This document shows, piece after piece, positions 28,948-40,403 of a DNA stretch of 64,000 bases. The notes below the pieces were generated by a model, which saw only the letters and a program-made list of their open reading frames with translations, was not told the DNA's origin and did not search any database. The translations under genes were made by a program, and so were the position numbers. The first letter of the stretch is position 1. Every line of letters begins with the position of its first letter. Source of the DNA: Ascarosepion bandense. Its lineage: Eukaryota; Mollusca; Cephalopoda; Sepiida; Sepiidae. The stretch covers positions 860,001 through 924,000 of the forward strand of contig JBBBDQ010000309.1 in the NCBI GenBank assembly GCA_037127315.1. Reading direction: 5' to 3'.

Positions 28948-30523
28948 TGTCACATACCTGTCTCGACGATAACCATCAAGATGTTTACACGTCGATTCGG
29001 GTATATTGTATTTTCACTGCTATGGACAGGTACGGGTTATCTGCCCCAGATCATAGCAAATGGACAATGATAAATAAAAAATAAATTAAAATAAGATTGC
29101 TGTTCGATTGATATAATCGAACGGCACCCTTCCCAGGGCTGCTTCAATATATTAACACGGGCGCTGAACAGCAATTCAAGAATGTACGTCGAGACAAGAT
29201 GATTTTGATATAAAATTTTAATAAGTAATAAAAAAAATATTTAAGTATGTCCAATGACCTGAACCTCAAATTTATATTCAGATACCCAACATAGTCGAAA
29301 TAGCTATTTACAATATACAACAGCAAATATGAATGAATACAGGCGACTACGAATGCAAGAGATGAACACAAGATAAAATGGGATGGTGTATGTGGTTCCA
29401 TAATATTCGTGGAAGTGTATGCGTGTTCTAACATGGGTCTAAGAACATAATAACTTATCTTTATATCCGTTCCTTCTCTCTTTCTTTTACTGTCTTTTCT
29501 TTTCTCTCTTCTTCTTCTTCTTTCTTTATACACTTGAAATGTATGTAGTTACGACTGTGTCTGTTTTTTCTGTTAACTATTATGTTTTCAGCATACAAAT
29601 ATTCTGAAAATGTTCGCAAATTTCTTTATTCTTTTCTTCAACCAGCGTCGCATTTTCTGTATTCAAACAATTCTGCTTTGTTCTTTATCTTCAAAATATC
29701 TTCCTTTATATGTTGACTGCTCTGCGACGCTATCTCTCTTTTCTTTTCTTTTCTGTTCTTTTCTTTTCTTGATAAACCACTTGTCTTTGCTTCATTTTTC
29801 TTCTTTGAATAAACCGGAATCAGCGTACGAATTATATTAGAGCTTTTCTTTTTATCCTGGTCGCTATCTTTCTTTCTTGATAAAAGGATTCGACCTCGCT
29901 TTCTTCTTATTCCTGCAACAAGTAGGAGTCAGCATACAAATAATATTACAGTCTCTTTCATCTTCGTTGCTATATTTCTTTCTTTCTTGATAAACGGCTC
30001 GGCTCCGCTTTCTTTCTTGTTCTTTCAACCAGCATACAAATTTTCTCTTATCTTCGTCGCTATTTTTTTTTTCTTGATAAAACAATTCGGCTCCGCTTTC
30101 TTTCTTTCGAATAAGAATTTATAAGTTCAGTCTTTTTCTTATCTGGAGTTGCTTAAGATGAATTGGTTAAATTGCGCTTATTATCTCAAATAAGTTTTCC
30201 CTTCATTCATCATTTAACAGCGCTCAGTAAATATGATTGTTCTGTCGAGATTCTACATGCAACTGACTTCAAACGTTTGCTTACCACTTGATTTATTTTT
30301 TGGCGCAAATTCTAACTCCTGCTGCTTCACGACTTGCAACTGACTTCCATGTCTAGCTTATTTCCAGTCTAGACATTTGATACTAAGGATATCTGGGTCA
30401 ACTAGACTTCACCGCTATTCCAAAGCTGACTAGTTTTTCACGTGATCATCTCCTTGGTAAAACGCAGAGACCAATCTCAGTATATGTGTGTAGGTGTGTG
30501 TGCGGTTATCTATATCCGTAACA
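28948..30523 (+). mobile_element. Possible large solo LTR or non-autonomous element
   Basis: Starts TGTCAC at 28,948 and ends GTAACA at 30,523, with atat on each side, as a solo LTR with a 4-bp duplication would. The flanks are TATA repeats, so the duplication could be chance. Inside are a 400-bp block without repeats, pyrimidine-rich tandem repeats (29,740-30,110) and a unique 3' part. There is no coding sequence: the 129-codon minus frame at 29,144-29,533 is Arg/Lys low complexity. Confidence 0.35.
29740..30115 (+). repeat. Degenerate pyrimidine-rich tandem repeat
   Basis: Units beginning tttcttgataaa at about 29,767, 29,875, 29,984 and 30,072 (spacing about 109, 109 and 88). Each is followed by a ctccgctttctttctt-like block, a cagcatacaaat block and tcttcgtcgctat. 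Four diverged copies. Confidence 0.7.
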
Positions 30524-30584
<61 letters not shown>

Positions 30585-30687
30585 CACACAAATATATGCA
30601 TATATATATATATATATATATAAAAATCTATCGAAAATTATTTATGAGTAAACTTTTGTATGTGTTTGTATGTGTGTGTGTGAGTGA

Positions 30688-30729
<42 letters not shown>

Positions 30730-30750
30730 ACGCGCGTGTCCGTTACCTAT
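30524..30750. repeat. (CA)n, (TA)n and (GT)n microsatellites
   Basis: CA repeat at 30,528-30,578, TA repeat at 30,599-30,622, GT repeat at 30,665-30,735. Confidence 0.95.
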
Positions 30751-31001
30751 AGATTCCGAAACGGCTGAACCGATTTTCTTGAAAATTTACACATTTCTAC
30801 TATAAGCGTCTACGAGTGTTCTTAGCTAGGTTTTGTGTCGAGGTACCCCTGATAAATATCGAAAATCGATAATCGAAAAATTTGGGTTATAGAAGGAGTG
30901 GTCCGATTATAATCAAATTTGATACACTTAGAGACAAAGACATAAGCAACGATATTCAGAGGTTTCAAGGTTGCAGTTCTTACAATAGTGCAGAAAGCGA
31001 T

Positions 31002-31069
<68 letters not shown>

Positions 31070-31454
31070 CAAGATGTTTGTGTGTGTGTCTGTTTATCTG
31101 CCTGTATGTCTGTTTTTTTTAGCCATTTTGTTTTAGTTTTTGCTTCGGGTTTGGCTCTAAGTAGGTAGAATTGTAGTTCTTAGTCTCAGCCATGATACCA
31201 TTTACTCAGATAAATTATTTAGCCTTCAAAATTCATGTTTACAACGAAAAAAACTTATTTGATATCGATACCAGGAAATCAAAATTTGACATATATCAAT
31301 TCACTTTTCTTTCAGTCTACGGTTTCTCTTTAACTGGAAAACAACTATTGTTGTTTAGTCTTTCGTGCCAAAGTCTAAAGAGTCTGAGCTCCAGGATCAT
31401 GGATTAGTTTTAAAGCTTTCATTACACCCAAGCAACGACGGGCTATAGTGCTAG
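30751..31454 (+). mobile_element. Candidate non-autonomous Helitron
   Basis: The right end reads cacccaagcaacgacggg, a short hairpin (ccc/ggg), then nine bases, then CTAG followed by T. This is the layout of a Helitron 3' terminus (hairpin close to CTRR, insertion before T). The left part contains aaacggctgaaccgattttc, a sequence common in dispersed non-autonomous repeats. A 60-bp (TA)n run interrupts it at 31,006-31,066. The 5' TC terminus was not located. No Rep/helicase coding is present. Confidence 0.4.
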
Positions 31455-31467
31455 TATATATATACTT

Positions 31468-31790
31468 ATATTATGCTTGTTGGGTTATTATAGACTATGA
31501 GGTCAATTGTTTTAAACTTTTTATAATATATAATGAGTTTAATTTGATTATTACTTTTGACTGGTTTAACATTTCTACGTATTATGTTTTTGAGAGTTTT
31601 TTCATCTTGTTTATAATTATTATGTATTTGGTTGCAATAGTATAAGTTAATAGTTTTATGTTTATTTTGATGTAAACCATTATTACGTAGAAATGTTAAA
31701 CCAGTCGAAAGTAGTAATCAAATTAAACTTATTATATATTATAAAAAGTTTAAAACAATTGACCTCATAGTCTATAATAACCCAACAAGC
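31468..31790. repeat. Inverted repeat made from PLE coding sequence
   Basis: Arms at about 31,468-31,585 and 31,676-31,790 are nearly perfect reverse complements (tgttgggttattatagacta ... tagtctataataacccaaca) with a spacer of about 90 bases. The right arm continues into a PLE endonuclease, so the left arm is a reversed copy of the 5' end of the truncated PLE. Confidence 0.8.
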
Positions 31791-32051
31791 ACTAAACTAA
31801 ATTCTCTACAAAAACCACGTAGACTTACATGTCATCTTTCTGATCAGAGTACTATTAAACAACATTTCTCTGAAAAACATAAACATGTAGGTAATATCAG
31901 ACAGATTTTGGGCAACAATACGGTGATCCTTAATCATACACACAGTAAGAGGAACCTGCAGATATTGGAGGCCATGTACATCAAATCAAAACAACCAACA
32001 CTCAATAAAATCAACTTTAAAACAGGAAATAACATATTACATTGCATTTGA
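31676..32051 (+). pseudogene. PLE GIY-YIG C-terminal fragment, family C
   Basis: The plus frame reads VKPVESSNQIKLIIYYKKFK..., LTCHLSDQSTIKQHFSEKHK, then TVILNHTHSKRNLQILEAMY and a short end LHCI before a stop at 32,049. This matches the PLE end on the minus strand at 12,951-12,805. The His-rich HFSEKHKH...NHTHSKRN part is the downstream segment of the GIY-YIG module. No catalytic core is present. Confidence 0.6.
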
Positions 32052-33042
32052 CTACATAGTTTTGTTGTCATTTCGCGCTATCCCGGTGTAATCTCAGGAT
32101 AGTTAACTTTTTAGATATTAGCCTTAACCTGTCAAAAAACACATATAAACCGTATAAAAAGAGTAACCAGGCCCCTAGTTACATTAACGTTAATTCCAAC
32201 CACCCGAAATCGATAATAAAGCAAATACCCAAAACAGTAGAAACCAGAATTAATAAACTATCGTCAAACAGGGAAATATTCGATGAGAATAAAGCAATAT
32301 ATAATGAAGCCCTTAAGAAGAGCGAATTTAAGGATGAAATAGTTTACGAAGAAGAATTAGAAGACAAGGCCAGAAACAAAAATAGAACTAGAAAAATAAA
32401 AATAATATGGTTCAACCCTCCTTTCTGCAAGTTATCCAGGTTAAACATATGGAAATATTTTTTAAATCTAGTCAACAAGCATTTTCATCAGCAGCTAAGT
32501 AAATTATTTAATAGTAAAACATTCAAAATTAGTTACTCTACCACTAGAAATATGCAGAATATAGTAAATTCACACAACCACCAATTACTAAGAGACTTCC
32601 TCAACAAACCCCCAACAAACAAACCCTCCTGCAATTGCACCGATAAAACGAATTGTCCCGTGAAGGGTAGGTGTAATTACGAAAAACTATATATGAAGCC
32701 ACCATATGTCCAGTGAAGGACCCCAACAACAAAAAAGCTTACACAGGGATATCCGCGGTTAGTTGGAAATAGAGACTATACAACCACAATCGTTCGCCAA
32801 TACCTCCTTGAGAAACCAAACCGCCTTATCTAAGCAATATTGAAAGATCAAGGACGAAAGGTTCACCCCACTGGTCAGATAGAGAAACACGCCAGTACTC
32901 CCAACAATTTCAGGGATAGGTGCAACTTATGCCTGGAGGAAAATTTAATAATTATAAAATACAATAAGCCAAAGGAACTACTAAATCAGAGTAATGAAAT
33001 AATATTCAAATGTAGACACAAAAATAAATTTAAAATAGGGTA
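32052..33042 (+). pseudogene. PLE RT C-terminus and degraded endonuclease, family D
   Basis: From about 32,165 the plus strand reads SYINVNSNHPKSIIKQIPKT, INKLSSNREIFDE and IKIIWFNPPFCKLSRLNI, then the Cys motif CNCTDKTNCPVKGRCNYEKL. This aligns segment by segment with the better PLE at 61,642-63,252. The following endonuclease is broken by stops and resumes at 32,840-33,043 with NFRDRCNLCLEENLIIIKYN and a stop. The RT catalytic part is missing. Confidence 0.7.
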
Positions 33043-34050
33043 GAGAGACACTGATCGGACTTCAAATCAATGTGAATCATATCGATTTACACGAATGGAA
33101 TTGGACGGTTCTATTATTTTACCTTTTTACACTTTTTTTACAATCTCTACTTCTATTTTTTATGCTTTTTATTTTTTCTTTGTAGGGTTTACCTTGTATT
33201 TTTTATTTAATTTTTCCCTCCCCTCATATTTTTCATTGACTTATCCTTTATTATTTATTTGATTGTTTTATCTCTTACTTTTTATTTTTTCATTTTTTAT
33301 TTTTTTTTTATTTTTCATTGTTTATCTTTTATTTTTATATCTTTTTATTTTTTATATTTATTTTGATCCTTACACTCCGGGATTTCGTCATTTATTCCTA
33401 AGATTTTTATAAGTAATGTAACTAAATAACTTTGTGCATATATTTAGGTCACGAAAGGGCGTTATGTTATTACCGCCATTTCGGATCGCCACCTTTGCTT
33501 ATCAAAGAGTTAAGAAGAAACTATTTGATTCGTTGGACGTGCACGCATGTGTACGCGGGTGTATACGCGCACGGATCCGTAGGCATACGTATAGGCACGG
33601 ATAAGCACAAGCATATGTATGTACGCGGGGACACGGACATATTGCTGCGAAATTGGATTCCCAGTATTGAAACGTGCTTATTGTTTTCAAATTTCTGTTG
33701 TGTCAATATGACTATGGACTACAAGCAATATCATAAATACCGAAGGGCTTTCGTTCATTCTTATAAATTAACTTGATTATTTTTGCAATTGGTTACAGGG
33801 GAGGTGTGGAGCCCAGTGTCTATTAATTTTATCCCTAGGGTCCTTAGTCTCGGGATCCGGAGGATCGATCATGTGCGACTGTGACAATCTATACATATAT
33901 ACGTGGATACGCAGAAATGTCTTACCCCCTTATGGTTCCATTTGATATTACTAGTGTCGCCGGTTTAACATTACCTATTATTAATATGACTCGTACCTCA
34001 TAAAATTTTAGAGATCGCGGTTTAATAGAGTATTTTAAGAAAACAAAATC
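33043..34050. other. PLE 3' region (T-rich) and unassigned DNA
   Basis: 33,110-33,360 is extremely T-rich (ttttattttt repeats), probably the 3' region of the PLE upstream. 33,420-33,780 has a plus frame of 114 codons with acgcgcacggat-type alternating purine/pyrimidine sequence but no recognised motif. 33,790-34,050 is unique. Confidence 0.4.
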
Positions 34051-34054
34051 TCGA

Positions 34055-34428
34055 ATGAAAGTTATTATTCTAATTATGGTGGGAACAAACCCGACTAGGG
34101 ATATAATCCATGAATTAGAAGAAAAAGAACGTGTACTTTCCCACAGGGCATATATTGTGGGAAAAACTCTCTCTACATATGACAAAAATTATATAAAAGA
34201 CATAGACTTTTATAACAACAAGAAACACATACAAAACTTATAAACTAAATTTCAAAAGCTAATTAACAATAGCAAATGGTCCAGGATCGGCAAAAAAGAT
34301 TTAATTAGTAATTTATCCAAATTCCATCTATCGGATACACAACTAGAAGCATTAAGCTTCAGTCATAAATTTGCCACCGGATTACAAAAATATGATTTAA
34401 CAGATTTTATCATCAAAAACTACCAAAA
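34055..34428 (+). pseudogene. PLE N-terminal fragment
   Basis: Begins MKVIILIMVGTNPTRDIIHE and continues, after an in-frame stop at 34,241, with a run whose end in another frame reads DLISNLSKFHLSDTQLEALS, then FSHKFATGLQKYDL. The LS..L...LSFSHKF segment is the conserved PLE N-terminal region ahead of RT. The TATA array begins right after it. Confidence 0.55.
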
Positions 34429-34757
34429 TACATATATATATTTATATACATATTTGTATATTTATATACATATATATATATTTCTAAAATTATATCTATA
34501 TTTATATACATATATATATAAATATTTATATACATATATGTAGATTTATATACATATATATAAATATATATATATACATATATATATATAGATTTATATA
34601 CATATATATAAATATATTTATATACATATATATTAATATATTTACATACATTTGTATATATATAAATATTTATATGCATATATATATACACATATATATA
34701 TATTTATATACATATATATATATATATATAAATATTTATATGCATATATATATACAC

Positions 34758-34788
<31 letters not shown>

Positions 34789-35610
34789 AATGTATTTATA
34801 TATATATTTATATGCATATATATATACACATATATATATTTATATACATATATAAATGTATTTATATATATATTTATACACATATATAAATGTATTTATA
34901 TATATATTTATATACATACATACATATATATGTATATATATATAAATATTTATATGCATATATATACACACATATATATATTTATATATGTATATAAATG
35001 TATTTATATATATATTTATATACATACATATATATGTATATATATATAAATATTTATATGCATATATATACACACATATATATATTTATATATGTATATA
35101 AATGTATTTATATATATATTTATATACATACATATATGTATATATATATAAATATTTATATGCATTTATATGCACATATATATATTTATATATGTATATA
35201 AATGTATTTATATATATATTTATATACATACATATATATGTATATATATATATAAATATTTATAAGCATATATATACACACATATATATATTTATATATG
35301 TATATAAATGTATTTATATATATATTTATATACATACATATATATGTATATATATATAAATATTTATATGCATATATATACACATATATATATATATATA
35401 TTTATATACCTATATATATAAATGTATTTATATATTTATATACATACATATATATATATATATCGATAATTTTATTCATATATATATATATATATGTATA
35501 CATATATTTATATATATATACATGCATATACATATAGATTTATATACATATATATATATATGTATCCCTATACATATATATATACATACGTATATACTTA
35601 TACGGGCCAC
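34429..35610. repeat. AT tandem array with a 104-bp higher-order repeat
   Basis: TATA/TACA sequence for nearly 1.2 kb. The marker aaatatttatatgcatata (one variant aaatatttataagcatata) recurs at 34,944, 35,048, 35,150, 35,254 and 35,358, that is every 104 bp (once 102). Frames of Tyr/Ile on both strands are artefacts. Confidence 0.9.
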
Positions 35611-36617
35611 CTACCTTCCTATTCCTATTTGCCCGTCGGTGTTTCTCTGGTTTGACATTCCAGGCTTCTTCTGTACGTTTTGTAGCTTTCTCAACCCACA
35701 TTATTTGGTTACGTGCCCCCTACCTCTGCATCTCTTGCATTTTTTTTCTTATGATCTGGGTGCTGCCCCCACCTTGTGTGGCAGTCCGCTGCACGATGTC
35801 CCTCATAATTCCACTTTCAACACACCAGGCAATATCTACCCGTCGTGGGTTTATAAAACCCATGTCTTAACGACCACTGCTTTTTTCTGGGGCCCTTCTC
35901 CCATTCTTCTTCTCCTTCATTGACCCATTTATTTACTCCTGTGGGTTCTTTCTGCTTCATTGTCTGTTATCCTTCTTCCACCTGGGTTTCTTTCCCAGGT
36001 CCCTCTGTGTAACTATCTCCTAGTCCAGGTTTTGTGTCCTACTATTCTTCACCTTATTCTAGTCCCTGGCTCTCTTTAGCCAGTGCCACCGCCGCTGCCA
36101 ACCTAACGGAACCCTCTTTCAATACATCATGTCGGAAGCACTCATCCTGTAGCGCACCGACATAAAAGTCCGCCAACAGAACCTGGATCGCCGCGTTCTC
36201 TTAACCTCAGCAGGAAAGGCCTAAGAAGCTACTCTCTCCGCTCTCTTCCACAGTTCCTCTGGTCCTTCATTCCTTTCTTGGACCAGATCCATGAGGCTTC
36301 TCATGGCCTCTATGGCCGTTCCCTCATTTGCATATTGTTCCATCAATTGCTTTTTAACTTCCCCCATATTAATTGTGGGTCCTTTTCTATTAATTTATCT
36401 GTAAACTCCGACGGTTCTCCCGTCTCATCGTCAAATGCCATGCACATCGTCCTCTCTCAGTCAACTCATATATAAACTGACTCTTGTTCCCCGCCGCTAA
36501 CCAACCCTTCAGTTCTTTTGTGTCTCCCCCAAGGCTCGGCACTCTGGGTCCCTCCATTAAACCTCTTAAGTAAGTAGACATCCGATGTCCTACCTCGTCA
36601 ATGTCTAACTCTGCCAT
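35611..36617 (-). pseudogene. LTR-retrotransposon gag, broken
   Basis: On the minus strand from 36,617: MAELDIDEVGHRMSTYLRGL, ELKGWLAAGNKSQFIYELTE, then in a second frame MGEVKKQLMEQYANEGTAIE and SLMDLVQERNEGPEELWKRA, which read as the capsid region of a gypsy gag. Further on frames shift repeatedly; near 35,850 a Cys/His cluster (CLVC ... GHRAADC) suggests a zinc knuckle with an atypical spacing. No protease or RT follows before the TATA array, so only the 5' part of the element remains. Confidence 0.55.
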
Positions 36618-37140
36618 TCCCTTTTCCCCCTCCCCGTGCTCAGATATTTAAATGAGTAAAAACAACAGTCTATAAAAAACAAACGAATACGAAGGAAATC
36701 GATTGTGGAAATGGCAAGCAACAACAATTTCAGGGAGGAACCAAAAACCTGGCTCTGGGTTGGTCCCACTATGTTTCTTGGTCGACGAAAATCTTTTTTT
36801 TTTCTCCTCTTTCTTTTCGAGCGTTTCAAACCTTAGAGTCAAAATGACTAAAGTTCCTTTAATTCTCGCTCTCTCCTTGATACAGTAGTCATTCAGGGTC
36901 AAATCATGGTCACGGAAACCAGATTTTGACGTCGCATATCGTCGGAGTCTTCGTGGCCTGTTGTCTCTTGTGTCAGTATCGATCCTGGTCTGCAAACAAG
37001 CCGTCAGCTGATACTCGTCGGTCGTTGATGGCGTTGACACAGTAGCTGGTTCTTGGAGTGACCTCTTCAACTGTAGTCTCTTTTACCCACGCTGTGATTT
37101 TGATCTGAAGAGAGTTAAGTCGAATTATCACTGGGATATA
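36618..37140 (-). other. Leader of the gag element or LTR remnant
   Basis: Minus-strand frames exist (140 codons at 36,648-37,070) but have low-complexity Arg/Lys ends and no motif. The position directly upstream of gag suggests an LTR and leader, but no TG...CA border is convincing. The right edge touches the 3' end of the LINE at 37,141. Confidence 0.35.
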
Positions 37141-37320
37141 TTTTTTTAATCATTTCACCCCAAGCAAGGCATTCCACTGTCACTATTGCGCTTGGGGTTA
37201 CATAGTGGAAGGTAAATAGAAAGAGTGGTTAGATATAGGAAATGTCAGAAGGGGGTGATAGATAGATGGGTGGGTGGGAAGAGTGTTTGAAAGAATGGAA
37301 GCGAGTTAGTTTTTAAAGAG

Positions 37321-38084
37321 GTGTCTATTGACCTTACATTAAAACTCCTGGAGATTGTAGCCGTCGGAGAAGCAGTCATGTGGAAGGGAATTACACAGTC
37401 GGGAAGTGTTGGAGTAGAAGTTGCGGTTGCATTTTATCGGTTTCACTGTAAAAGGGTAGGATCTAGTTGCTAATCTAGTATCTCGTGCAAATTCCAATCT
37501 AGGGGGCACCAGTGATCTAAGTTCATCGGAGCAGAAGCTGTGAAAGTATTTATAGAAGAGACACAGGGAAGCCACGTCGCGCCGGTGAGAGAGAGACTGC
37601 AGGCGGTCTGCTAAGTCGGTATCGATCACATTACAGACCCTCCGCTGTACCTTGTCGAGAAGCCCAAGGAGAATATCAGGGGCACCCGACCAGATATGGC
37701 AACAGTATTCAATGCACGGGCGGATGGTAGATTTATATATGTGCAGGACAGATTCAGACGGAAAAAACTTCCGGGTCCTTCACAGAGAACTGACTTTCAT
37801 AGCAGCGGATTTATGGATTCGATATAGTCATTCCACTTGAGGTCCGCTGAAAGTGTGAGACCAAGGAGGCGTAGTGTTTTACTCTCTGGGAGGCAAGCCT
37901 GGTCCATGCTAATAGGAGGTAGGTGCGATTGTCTATGATGATTAATTGATAGTAGCTTCGTTTTAGAAGCATTAAAATTTACGAGCCATTTCTTACCCCA
38001 GTCCACTACTGATTGGAGGTCCTTTCCAAGCTCGGCTGCAAGGTTAGCTTTGTTGCCCACACCAGATTTTTGATCGAGGCGAGA
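37321..38084 (-). pseudogene. LINE RT, part downstream of the YADD box
   Basis: The first piece (38,060-37,797) reads [32 protein letters not shown] and LRLLGLTLSADLKW. After a frameshift comes a stretch equivalent to the LINE at 26,992, then (37,629-37,339) DLADRLQSLSHRRDVASLCL, NRNFYSNTSRLCNSLP and HDCFSDGYNLQEF. This is the thumb and C-terminal part of the same RT as 42,800-43,277. Confidence 0.75.
38081..38084. repeat. Target-site duplication GAGA, left
   Basis: gaga just before the LTR start, matched by gaga at 42,800-42,803 just after the second LTR. BEL/Pao elements typically duplicate 4-6 bp. Confidence 0.8.
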
Positions 38085-38741
38085 TGTCGGAAATTTACAG
38101 ATGTAACGGGTCTCCTGATTGGCTGATTTAACCCGAACCTCGTTTTGAACTTTAGGCGGGCTTTACCAGAGGTTTTATGTTTTTTTTACACGATGGTTTT
38201 GTTCACTCCTTTTTTCAGCTAGCACGAACAGTATCGGACGTATTTGTGCCGCTCCGGATTTTTGTTGCAGCAGGGCCTAAATTGGCGCCCACTTGTCTCG
38301 CTATATCGAGACCATCTTACCAATTCTTTGTAATCTTTTAGGCTAATGCCACAACTTTGTAACAGAGAAAATCTCTTGTTACCCTTCTTACCTTAAAAAG
38401 GATACCCTATGGGCAAAGCCTTGCCTTCCTAGAGAAAAATTCTCTAAGCACTATCATCTTATACCAAGATAAGAAACTGTGAAAGAAGCTGACCCAGAAG
38501 AAAGTTCCTGTACGTCGCGGATCGCAGTTCCTTGTGTCTTTTTCATCCCACTCCTAGACGGAGGATACTATACCAAGCTAAGCAGAGAAAAGAGACTATA
38601 CCAAGCTACACTGTAGCAGCAAAATTCAGCATATTTTTGCAAGACAAATAAATTGTTTTTTCTATACCAGGTATGTCTTGTTATGTTTGATAATTTCCTT
38701 TCACTGCTTAAGCGCTAAGCTATGTGAATATATTTCTCACA
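38085..38741 (+). repeat. 5' LTR of the BEL/Pao element
   Basis: 657 bp, starting tgtcggaaat and ending tttctcaca. By eye it differs from the second LTR at only two positions (an A/G near 38,175 and an A/T near 38,342), so the insertion is recent. Both LTRs share all other sequence including length. Confidence 0.9.
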
Positions 38742-38950
38742 TAGCTTTTATTGCAAAAATTTTTTCCTTGCAATATATTTTGCAATAGCTTTTATTGCAA
38801 AAATATGTGCGTTACATATTTTATTGTAAATTTTTCCCTTCCAGAATTGTTATTTGTGTGATTTTTTTTGGTGCTTCTTGTCTGCTACCTAAAAAAAAAA
38901 ATTTTTTTTCAAAATTTGTCGGAGAGGGGGTTGGTTTGACTGGATAAGCC
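38742..38950 (+). other. BEL leader, repetitive
   Basis: Directly after the LTR the block atagcttttattgcaaaaat occurs at 38,741 and again at about 38,786. No canonical tRNA primer site was recognised. The remainder is A/T-rich. Confidence 0.5.
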
Positions 38951-39324
38951 TTGACATTTCCTTATTTCTCTCTCTCTTCGCATGTTATCCTGGTTGAATG
39001 TCTAAATGGGACTGCATGGAGAATTTCTGACGAAATCATTCCCTTCGGCAATAGGTACAATTTTTTGAAGCCGGTTATTATTAGGGAGGATAAGCAAGTG
39101 TGCCCCCCCTTTAATCAAATTATTGAATCCTTGCCTGAATGTTCGTCGTTCTTATCGACAGTGCCTTAAATCCGGTATATTCATATTCAGATACACTTGG
39201 CCCATTTTTTGAGGATTCCTCTGTTGAACGCGGAATTGAACTTTTCCTCTCTCTCGAGTCTATTGGAATCGACGAGAGTGAAACCTTATCTTCCTATGAT
39301 GAAGAAAAAAAATATGACATTTAG
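38951..39324 (+). pseudogene. BEL protease-to-RT linker fragment
   Basis: Two overlapping frames: CLNGTAWRISDEIIPFGNRY (38,951-39,169) and YSYSDTLGPFFEDSSVERGI, LFLSLESIGIDESETLSSYD (39,139-39,324). The F.LESIGI...D..E segment is the conserved start of the BEL/Pao RT region after protease. A frameshift lies near 39,150. The coding sequence stops exactly where the minisatellite begins. Confidence 0.55.
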
Positions 39325-40390
39325 TGCTTGTTAAAATAACATTTAGTGCTTGTTAATATAACATTTAGTGCTTGTTATGGTGACATTTAGTGCTTGTTAA
39401 TATAACATTTAGTACTTGTTAATATGACATTTAGTACTTGTTAATATGACATTTAGTGCTTGTTAAAATAACATTTAGTGCTTGTTAATATAACATTTAG
39501 TGCTTGTTATGGTGACATTTAGTGCTTGTTAGTGTAACATTTAGTACTTGTTAATATGACATTTAGTGCTTGTTAGTGTAACATTTAGTACTTGTTAAAA
39601 TGACATTTAGTGCTTGTTAAAATAACATTTAGTGCTTGTTAATATAACATTTAGTGCTTGTTATGGTGACATTTAGTGCTTGTTAATATAACATTTAGTG
39701 CTTGTTATGGTGACATTTAGTGCTTGTTAATATAACATTTAGTGCTTGTTAGTGTAACATTTAGTACTTGTTAATATGACATTTAGTGCTTGTTAAAATA
39801 ACATTTAGTGCTTGTTAATATAACATTTGGTGCTTGTTATGGTGACATTTAGTGCTTGTTAATATAACATTTGGTGCTTGTTATGGTGACATTTAGTGCT
39901 TGTTAATATAACATTTAGTGCTTGTTAATATAACATTTAGTGCTTGTTAATATAACATTTAGTGCTTGTTATGGTGACATTTAGTGCTTGTTATGGTGAC
40001 ATTTAGTGCTTGTTAGTGTAACATTTAGTGCTTGTTATGGTGACATTTAGTGCTTGTTAGTGTAACATTTAGTACTTGTTAATATGACATTTAGTGCTTG
40101 TTAATATAACATTTAGTGCTTGTTAATATAACATTTAGTGCTTGTTAATATAACATTTAGTGCTTGTTATGGTGACATTTAGTGCTTGTTAGTGTAACAT
40201 TTAGTACTTGTTAATATGACATTTAGTGCTTGTTGAAATAACATTTAGTGCTTGTTATGGTGACATTTAGTGCTTGTTAGTGTAGCATTTAGTGCTTGTT
40301 AGTGTAGCATTTAGTACTTGTTAATATGACATTTAGTGCTTGTTAGTGTAACATTTAGTACTTGTTAGTATAACATTTAGTACTTGTTAG
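39318..40390 (+). repeat. 22-bp minisatellite, about 49 copies
   Basis: Tandem units of 22 bp with the constant core catttagtgcttgtta and a variable 6-base joint (mainly aatata, tggtga, gtgtaa, aatatg, aaataa). A minor core variant reads catttagtacttg. The joint variants alternate in repeated blocks, which points to expansion by multi-unit duplications. It has no spacers and no coding capacity, since 22 is not a multiple of 3. Confidence 0.95.
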
Positions 40391-40403
40391 GTCTCTCCTT
40401 TCT

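Noticed and set aside
29144..29533. A 129-codon minus-strand frame
   Set aside because: The start is Arg/Lys low complexity from a pyrimidine tract; no motif and no support nearby.
31690..32051. Independent Cys/His zinc-finger gene
   Set aside because: The His-rich end matches the PLE C-terminus on the minus strand at 12,805-12,951, so it is part of a PLE.
33432..33776. A 114-codon plus frame with GC-richer composition
   Set aside because: No motif; the middle is alternating acgcgcac-type sequence; reading frames are also open on the other strand.
35522..35923. A 133-codon plus frame rich in Pro and Phe
   Set aside because: It is antisense to the gag reading on the minus strand and begins in the TATA array.
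39318..40390. CRISPR-like array
   Set aside because: Units are contiguous 22-bp repeats without unique spacers, in a eukaryotic retroelement.
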